Of a stretch of 64,000 nt of DNA, positions 59,541 to 64,000 are shown piece after piece. A program made the translations under genes and the position numbers. Source of the stretch: Pedobacter sp. PF22-3 (GTDB lineage: Bacteria; Bacteroidota; Bacteroidia; Sphingobacteriales; Sphingobacteriaceae); NCBI RefSeq assembly GCF_026239555.1, contig NZ_JAPIVP010000018.1, positions 62,001-126,000 of the forward strand, read 5' to 3'. Numbering within the stretch: position 1 is the stretch's first letter; each line of letters starts with the position of its first letter. Under the pieces are notes generated by a model, which was given only the letters and a program-made list of their open reading frames with translations, searched no databases and was not told where the DNA came from.

Positions 59541-61082
59541 ATGCAAAAAGACATCGAAATTACTTTGCTCCCGCATGAGGTTGAGCAAACTGAAGTTATT
59601 AAACAGAAACTCGCCGAAGGCCTAAAACTATCCGGAACAAGGATAAAAGGCTACGAAATTCTGAAAAGATCGATCGATGCCCGTTCCAGAAAGGTTATTT
59701 TCCGTTTACAGGTAAGGGTTTTTGTAGATGAAGAAGCCGTTACTGAAGTTTATCACATCAACTATCCCAACGTGAGCGATGCTAAGCCCGTAATTATTAT
59801 CGGCGCCGGTCCGGCGGGTTTATTTGCGGCTTTGCAATGCATCGAAAATGGATTAAAACCCATTATTATCGAAAGGGGTAAAGATGTTAAACAGCGACGG
59901 AGAGATCTGGCTGCTATAAACAAGCAGGGATTGGTGAATACCGAATCTAATTATTGTTATGGCGAAGGTGGTGCCGGAACCTATTCTGATGGTAAACTAT
60001 ATACCCGTTCCAACAAACGTGGTGACATTAATAAAGTGTTGCAGGTTTTTGTAAATCATGGGGCAGAAGCGGATATCGCGATTGATGCCCGTCCACATAT
60101 AGGCACCAATAAACTTCCACATATCATCACTTCGATAAAAGATACGATCCTGAATGCCGGAGGTGAAGTGATGTTCGATAGCCGGATGACTGATATTTTG
60201 ATCGAATTTGGAAAAGTAAAAGGCATTGAGATAAATTTTGAAGAAAAATTGTTGGCTGATGATATCATCTTGGCAACTGGTCACTCTGCAAGAGATGTGT
60301 ACGAATTATTGAACAGTAAAAATATTCTGATTGAGGCAAAACCATTTGCTTTAGGCGTACGGATTGAACATCCTCAGGAAATTATTGATTCAGCGCAGTA
60401 CCATTGCGATATCCGTTCTGAATTTTTGCCGCCAGCTTATTACAGTTTAGTTGAGCAAGTTGGTGCACGCGGCGTATTTTCTTTTTGTATGTGCCCCGGA
60501 GGTATAATTGCTCCCTGTTCTACTGGCGAAAATGAAATAGTGGTTAACGGCTGGTCGCCATCTAAAAGGAATAATCCTTTCGCTAATTCTGGAACAGTAG
60601 TTCAGGTGACGTTAAATGATGTTCAAGGTTATGATCCGCTGAGGATGTTGCATTTTCAATCGGATATCGAGAAAATGGCTTTTGAGGCCGGTGGCGGAAA
60701 TCTGGTTGCGCCTGCACAACGTATGGTTGATTTTGTGAACAACAAATTATCGATAGATTTGCCAAAGAACTCCTATTTACCTGGTACCAAAAGTTCCATG
60801 CTGGATAATATTTTACCCCATTTCGTATCAGATAGTTTACGTGCAGCATTACCCTTGTTTGGGAAAAAGATTAAGGGCTATTATACCAACGAAGCCATTT
60901 TGGTAGGGGTAGAAAGCAGAACGTCCTCTCCTGTCAGAATTCCGAGAGATAAAGAAACCTACCAGCATCCGCAGGTAAAAGGTTTATATCCCTGTGCGGA
61001 AGGAGCAGGTTATGCCGGCGGAATTGTGTCAGCAGCAATAGATGGAATTAACTGTGCAAATGCAATATTGAACGCATCTTAA
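59541..61082 (+). CDS. FAD-dependent oxidoreductase (COG2509-like)
   Basis: A 513-residue flavoprotein. A small N-terminal domain (about 90 residues, with GTRIKGYEILKRSIDARSRK) precedes the FAD fold IIIGAGPAGLFAALQCIENG; then IIIERGKDVKQRRRDLAAIN, GEGGAGTYSDGKLYTR, the ILATGHSARDVYELL box and the final VKGLYPCAEGAGYAGGIVSA. The family is widespread and uncharacterised, with dehydrogenase or thiol-linked roles guessed. Transcribed alone or with the following DinB gene (33-base gap). Confidence 0.88.
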   Translation: MQKDIEITLLPHEVEQTEVIKQKLAEGLKLSGTRIKGYEILKRSIDARSRKVIFRLQVRVFVDEEAVTEVYHINYPNVSDAKPVIIIGAGPAGLFAALQCIENGLKPIIIERGKDVKQRRRDLAAINKQGLVNTESNYCYGEGGAGTYSDGKLYTRSNKRGDINKVLQVFVNHGAEADIAIDARPHIGTNKLPHIITSIKDTILNAGGEVMFDSRMTDILIEFGKVKGIEINFEEKLLADDIILATGHSARDVYELLNSKNILIEAKPFALGVRIEHPQEIIDSAQYHCDIRSEFLPPAYYSLVEQVGARGVFSFCMCPGGIIAPCSTGENEIVVNGWSPSKRNNPFANSGTVVQVTLNDVQGYDPLRMLHFQSDIEKMAFEAGGGNLVAPAQRMVDFVNNKLSIDLPKNSYLPGTKSSMLDNILPHFVSDSLRAALPLFGKKIKGYYTNEAILVGVESRTSSPVRIPRDKETYQHPQVKGLYPCAEGAGYAGGIVSAAIDGINCANAILNAS

Positions 61083-61115
61083 CAAACTTTATAGCATGCC
61101 AATTGTTATTTTGGT

Positions 61116-61583
61116 ATGTTTAATATCACGAACGAAATAAAAAAAGCTTTTAACGGAGATGCCTGGCATGGTAACCATGTGATGCAGACACTAAATAATG
61201 TTAATCCAGAAAGTGCATTTAGCCATTTTGTTCCTGGCGCGCATTCTATTGCAGAAATTGCCTTACATTTAACCGCATGGACAGAAGAAGTTTCTTCCAG
61301 GTTGATCGGTAAGCCAGCTGCTGAGCCTGAAAGGGGTGATTGGCCTGAACCTGAAGCGCGGACAGCCCAGGCTTGGGAACGCATTATCTTTGATTTTAAG
61401 ATTGCTAACGAAGAACTCATCCGCATTTGCGAAAGCTTAAAAGATAGCCATTGGAATGAGGAAATAAAAGATGAGCGTAATCCTGCTTTAGGCACGGGGG
61501 TAACCAATGCCGAACTCGTAAGCGGGCTGGCACAGCACCATGCGTATCACTCTGGTCAGATTGCATTATTATCTAAATATTAA
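61116..61583 (+). CDS. DinB-family protein
   Basis: A 155-residue four-helix DinB-fold protein. Candidate metal-site histidines: His in HSIAEIALHLTAW (about residue 45) and the pair in LAQHHAYHSGQIALL (about 140). It differs clearly in sequence from the DinB protein at 23809. Substrate unknown. The coding frame of the next gene could be extended into it, but the likely start there is beyond its stop. Confidence 0.85.
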   Translation: MFNITNEIKKAFNGDAWHGNHVMQTLNNVNPESAFSHFVPGAHSIAEIALHLTAWTEEVSSRLIGKPAAEPERGDWPEPEARTAQAWERIIFDFKIANEELIRICESLKDSHWNEEIKDERNPALGTGVTNAELVSGLAQHHAYHSGQIALLSKY

Positions 61584-61593
61584 GACTAAAGAG

Positions 61594-61953
61594 ATGAAGA
61601 AAACATTGATTATAGGCGCATCGCCAGATCCATCCAGGTATGCATACAAGGCAGCTCATATGCTCAAGCGTTTCAATCATGATATTGTTAATGTTGGCAT
61701 AAAACAGGGAGAAGTGGCAGGTATTGAAATCGAAAAGCCTGGAGAAATTCATCAGGATATTGATACCGTTACCTTATATATAGGTCCTGCTTTGCAGCCA
61801 CAATACCACGATTATATTCTGGCTACAAAACCTAAAAGAGTAATCTTCAACCCCGGCACCGAAAATTACGAATTGGAGAAATTATTGGATCAGCACGGTA
61901 TCGAACCTGTTGAAGCCTGCACTTTAGTATTACTAAGTACCGGGCAATATTAA
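61594..61953 (+). CDS. CoA-binding domain protein
   Basis: A 119-residue Rossmann-type protein of the CoA-binding family: LIIGASPDPSRYAYKAAHML at the N-terminus, IVNVGIKQGEVAGIEI, and VIFNPGTENYELEKLL followed by the conserved Cys in VEACTLVLLSTGQY. It probably binds CoA or a nucleotide; no reaction is known. Its stop codon overlaps the stop of the convergent pagL-like gene, so the two ends share four bases. Confidence 0.88.
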   Translation: MKKTLIIGASPDPSRYAYKAAHMLKRFNHDIVNVGIKQGEVAGIEIEKPGEIHQDIDTVTLYIGPALQPQYHDYILATKPKRVIFNPGTENYELEKLLDQHGIEPVEACTLVLLSTGQY

Positions 61954-63059
61954 AACCGGTATACTATACCCCAATTTACGTAATCAGCCTGGGCAAAGTG
62001 CATATAGGTCTTGGCTTGTAAACCCAGGTGTGGAGTAATGTTAAAAGTTGGGCCAAATGTCCAGTACCAGGTCGCTTTATCCATCAATCTGTTGTAGTGA
62101 ATGTATTTCCCGATCTGAGCTGCAACAGTTACCCTCCATAAATTAATGTCGGCACCAACACTAATGCCTGTGCGCCATTTATCATAGGAAGTACCGTAGT
62201 TTTGAAATGTATTAACATAATTATTGGGATCGAAAGTGGTATAATAATAAACCGCGTCTGCACCTGCCTTAAGCGACATTACATCATTCAGGTAAAAATT
62301 GTAACCTGCATATATTCCGCTTTTGTATAGGCTTTTACTTCTATCACCAAATACCCCCCTCGCACCCAAACCGGCACTAAGCTCGATCGAACTCCGCTGT
62401 AAAGTGGTATAGGTGCTTTTCCGCTCCTCAGTCAATGTTTTTGGATTGTTGAGCTTAAGCCCGATGTAAATATTCCCTGTGTTTAATCCGCCATTTGGAA
62501 CAGTTGCCCCTCCGTTTGAGACATGTAGGAAACCAAAACCCAAAAGTAGATCAGTATATTGGCTCATTGGTAGCTCCATACCTAAATCTGCTTTAATGGT
62601 TTCGTTAACCGGGCTTCCTAAAAATCTGTTTTTGGTATTATTAAAGTAATACTTGTTTGTGTAACCCAAGCCAACACCAGGCGTAAAATTAAATTTCGCT
62701 TTTCCTACTTTGAATAATTGAAAATCCATCTGGGCCACCAAGCCATATACCTGTCCAAAAGCATTGGCCGAAGTATCTTTTGTGCCTTTAAGTTTGCTTA
62801 AATCTCTAAAAATAAAGCCGATCCCGTAAGATTTAGCGGCACTAAATCCAATCCATTTATCACTATTCTGGCTAATTTCCTTAAAATAAGCTGCATCAAA
62901 TCCTGTAATCTGGTCCTGAAACAAATGTCCCTGATCTTCATTGATATGTGTCCCGAATATGGGCTTAAGAATAATAGAATGATTCTCAGGAGCAATTTGA
63001 GCCTTCGCAACTGAGCAGCCTATAATAACGAAAATAAAAATGAGTAGTTGTTTTTTCAT
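61950..63059 (-). CDS. PagL-like lipid A 3-O-deacylase
   Basis: A 369-residue outer-membrane protein with signal peptide ending at VAKAQ. The PagL/acyloxyacyl hydrolase-like region spans about residues 20-215; the catalytic His-x-Ser is in GFLHVSNGGATVPNGG. Beyond it the protein continues for about 150 residues with more beta strands ending in an aromatic residue (final YRF), longer than classical PagL. PagL removes the 3-O acyl chain of lipid A. The ATG overlaps the lpxR-like stop as TAATG, so the two are coupled. Confidence 0.8.
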   Translation of the reverse strand: MKKQLLIFIFVIIGCSVAKAQIAPENHSIILKPIFGTHINEDQGHLFQDQITGFDAAYFKEISQNSDKWIGFSAAKSYGIGFIFRDLSKLKGTKDTSANAFGQVYGLVAQMDFQLFKVGKAKFNFTPGVGLGYTNKYYFNNTKNRFLGSPVNETIKADLGMELPMSQYTDLLLGFGFLHVSNGGATVPNGGLNTGNIYIGLKLNNPKTLTEERKSTYTTLQRSSIELSAGLGARGVFGDRSKSLYKSGIYAGYNFYLNDVMSLKAGADAVYYYTTFDPNNYVNTFQNYGTSYDKWRTGISVGADINLWRVTVAAQIGKYIHYNRLMDKATWYWTFGPTFNITPHLGLQAKTYMHFAQADYVNWGIVYRF

Positions 63060-64000
63060 TAGTTTTTACTAAAACGGTAAGCAAGACTATAAAAGGCATA
63101 ACGGTAGCCAGTGGCACTGTTTTTAACTTCGTTAGAAGTAAAGGTAGCCGTATAGTTGGCTGTCCAGCGTGCAATGGCGAAGGTTAAACCTACCTGTGTG
63201 GTAAAAACCATTGGCTTCGGCTTAAAGGTGATCGGCCCCTTATCATTCAAGAAGAGACCGCCTTGTAGGCTAGAGTCATAAGCTATTGCATGTAATTGTG
63301 GTGCAACCGAAAGGAAAAGTTCATATTTGCGTTTAGCATTATTTTTATTATGGTTGCTTACCAAGCTATTAAATGCAGCTGAACCATCCATTTCATTATA
63401 TTTTCCTAATCTGAGCAATGCACCAACATTGGCTTTTGTTATTACATTACCTACCGCTGCTGAAGCAGTTCCGGTAACATCAAATATTTCGTTAGGGGTA
63501 GCCAATAAACGCTTATTATATTCTATGCCCAGATTTAAGGTGGGTTCGCTATTTAATCCATATTCCCAGCCGGCAATTTGATTTTGGCCAACCAGTTTAT
63601 GGTAAGTTTTCTGGAATTCCTCGCCCAGGGCATCCTTACCAGTAAGGCCAATCTGTGCCGAAACCTTTAAAAGCTGTTTGTTTTGATAAAACCTGCTGTA
63701 GTTAGCCTCACCATACAGATAGGCGGTAAAAGGCCGGTCGTGCAAGGCAGGGTTGGGTGCATAACTATAATAAGGATTGTATATTTTCTGCCCCAGTTCA
63801 AAACCAATAACCTCTTTACTACGGCCGGCTTTCAGGTTTTCGCCATTTAAAGCATGCCTGTATTTAATAAAAAAACCATTGGTGTAATATTTATCGCTGG
63901 TAATATCAATGTAGGCATCATTCTCCGTAATAACTACGAGCTCATTTTTGTAATTCTGAGCCTGGCCAAGCTTTGCAATAAAGATAAAGAGCAAAGGTAA
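63059..64000 (-). CDS. LpxR-like lipid A 3'-O-deacylase, 5' end cut by the window
   Basis: The C-terminal 314 residues of an outer-membrane protein of the LpxR family: ENDAYIDITSDKYYTNGFFI near the N-terminus contains the Asn-Asp and Thr-Asp-xx-Tyr-Tyr-Thr-Asn-Gly motif of the Ca2+ and active site. The frame is open to base 64000, where Leu-Pro codons precede the signal-peptide core (LFIFIAKLGQAQ); a TTG at 63994 is not a believable start, so the true ATG lies outside. LpxR removes the 3'-acyloxyacyl group. It ends with the aromatic-rich beta-strand YRFSKN. Confidence 0.82.
   Translation of the reverse strand, partial: LPLLFIFIAKLGQAQNYKNELVVITENDAYIDITSDKYYTNGFFIKYRHALNGENLKAGRSKEVIGFELGQKIYNPYYSYAPNPALHDRPFTAYLYGEANYSRFYQNKQLLKVSAQIGLTGKDALGEEFQKTYHKLVGQNQIAGWEYGLNSEPTLNLGIEYNKRLLATPNEIFDVTGTASAAVGNVITKANVGALLRLGKYNEMDGSAAFNSLVSNHNKNNAKRKYELFLSVAPQLHAIAYDSSLQGGLFLNDKGPITFKPKPMVFTTQVGLTFAIARWTANYTATFTSNEVKNSATGYRYAFYSLAYRFSKN

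Noticed and set aside
1..64000. tRNA, rRNA, prophage or integrative element
   Set aside because: No tRNA-like cloverleaf, rRNA core, integrase, or phage structural gene was seen in either strand; the RAYT is the only transposase-like gene.

Overview
The window looks like chromosomal DNA from a Sphingobacteriaceae bacterium, most likely Pedobacter or a close relative. Supporting signs are AT-rich intergenic DNA, promoters with the Bacteroidota -7 element TAnnTTTG, few Shine-Dalgarno sites, a BT_3928-type protein, tandem DUF1599, head-GIN (DUF2807) protein, HAAS/PadR pair and GH3-family protein. I see no prophage, CRISPR array, rRNA or tRNA. Most genes are housekeeping; the accessory content is a RAYT transposase with its repeats, two toxin-antitoxin pairs, a truncated RhuM gene and many intergenic repeats.

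Layout. 0-4 kb: a cut DMT transporter, a lipoprotein, and a leftward padR-HAAS-serine hydrolase operon with a palindromic operator. 4-12.7 kb: gcvP, a small XRE regulator, YceI, a metallo-beta-lactamase-fold hydrolase, recJ and lptB, with a three-unit repeat array at 8.6-9.1 kb. 12.8-18.7 kb: GH3 protein, PIN toxin-antitoxin pair, a tight run of small membrane and lipoproteins, and a bacilliredoxin. 19-24.8 kb: cdaA and folP leftward; DUF1599, BT_3928, an oligopeptide-type ABC permease, DinB and aroK rightward. 24.9-30.7 kb: a CrtD-type carotenoid desaturase, truncated RhuM, M28 peptidase, DoxX and a serine hydrolase. 30.8-36.1 kb: a candidate 36-residue small protein, rlmD, a DUF2807 protein, another serine hydrolase and a PyrR-like phosphoribosyltransferase. 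36.1-37.0 kb: RAYT transposase between two copies of a palindromic repeat. 37-44.8 kb: acyltransferase, glycosyltransferase and CruF-like hydratase, YoeB toxin-antitoxin pair, ispH, crtW, hemH, gluconokinase and waaA. 44.9-49.5 kb: ugd-uxs-galE nucleotide-sugar operon ending in a PHP-type tyrosine phosphatase. 49.7-56.9 kb: MacB-type permease, IscA-like protein, an acyl-CoA mutase large subunit, and dnaA behind an AT-rich region with three DnaA boxes (candidate oriC). 57-64 kb: lemA and two TPM-domain genes, an FAD oxidoreductase, DinB, a CoA-binding protein, and a PagL-LpxR lipid A deacylase pair cut by the right edge.

How genes fit together. crtD, cruF, crtW, a glycosyltransferase, an acyltransferase and ispH suggest a hydroxylated, ketolated and perhaps glycosylated and acylated carotenoid; phytoene synthase, CrtI and the cyclase are not here. 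lptB, waaA, ugd/uxs/galE and pagL/lpxR all concern the outer surface. The DUF2807 gene and the following serine hydrolase share an almost identical ECF-sigma-like promoter plus a 16-base upstream block at the same spacing, and a third serine hydrolase has a related promoter, suggesting a small envelope regulon whose sigma factor is elsewhere. All functions are assigned by motif reading and memory of families, without database searches.
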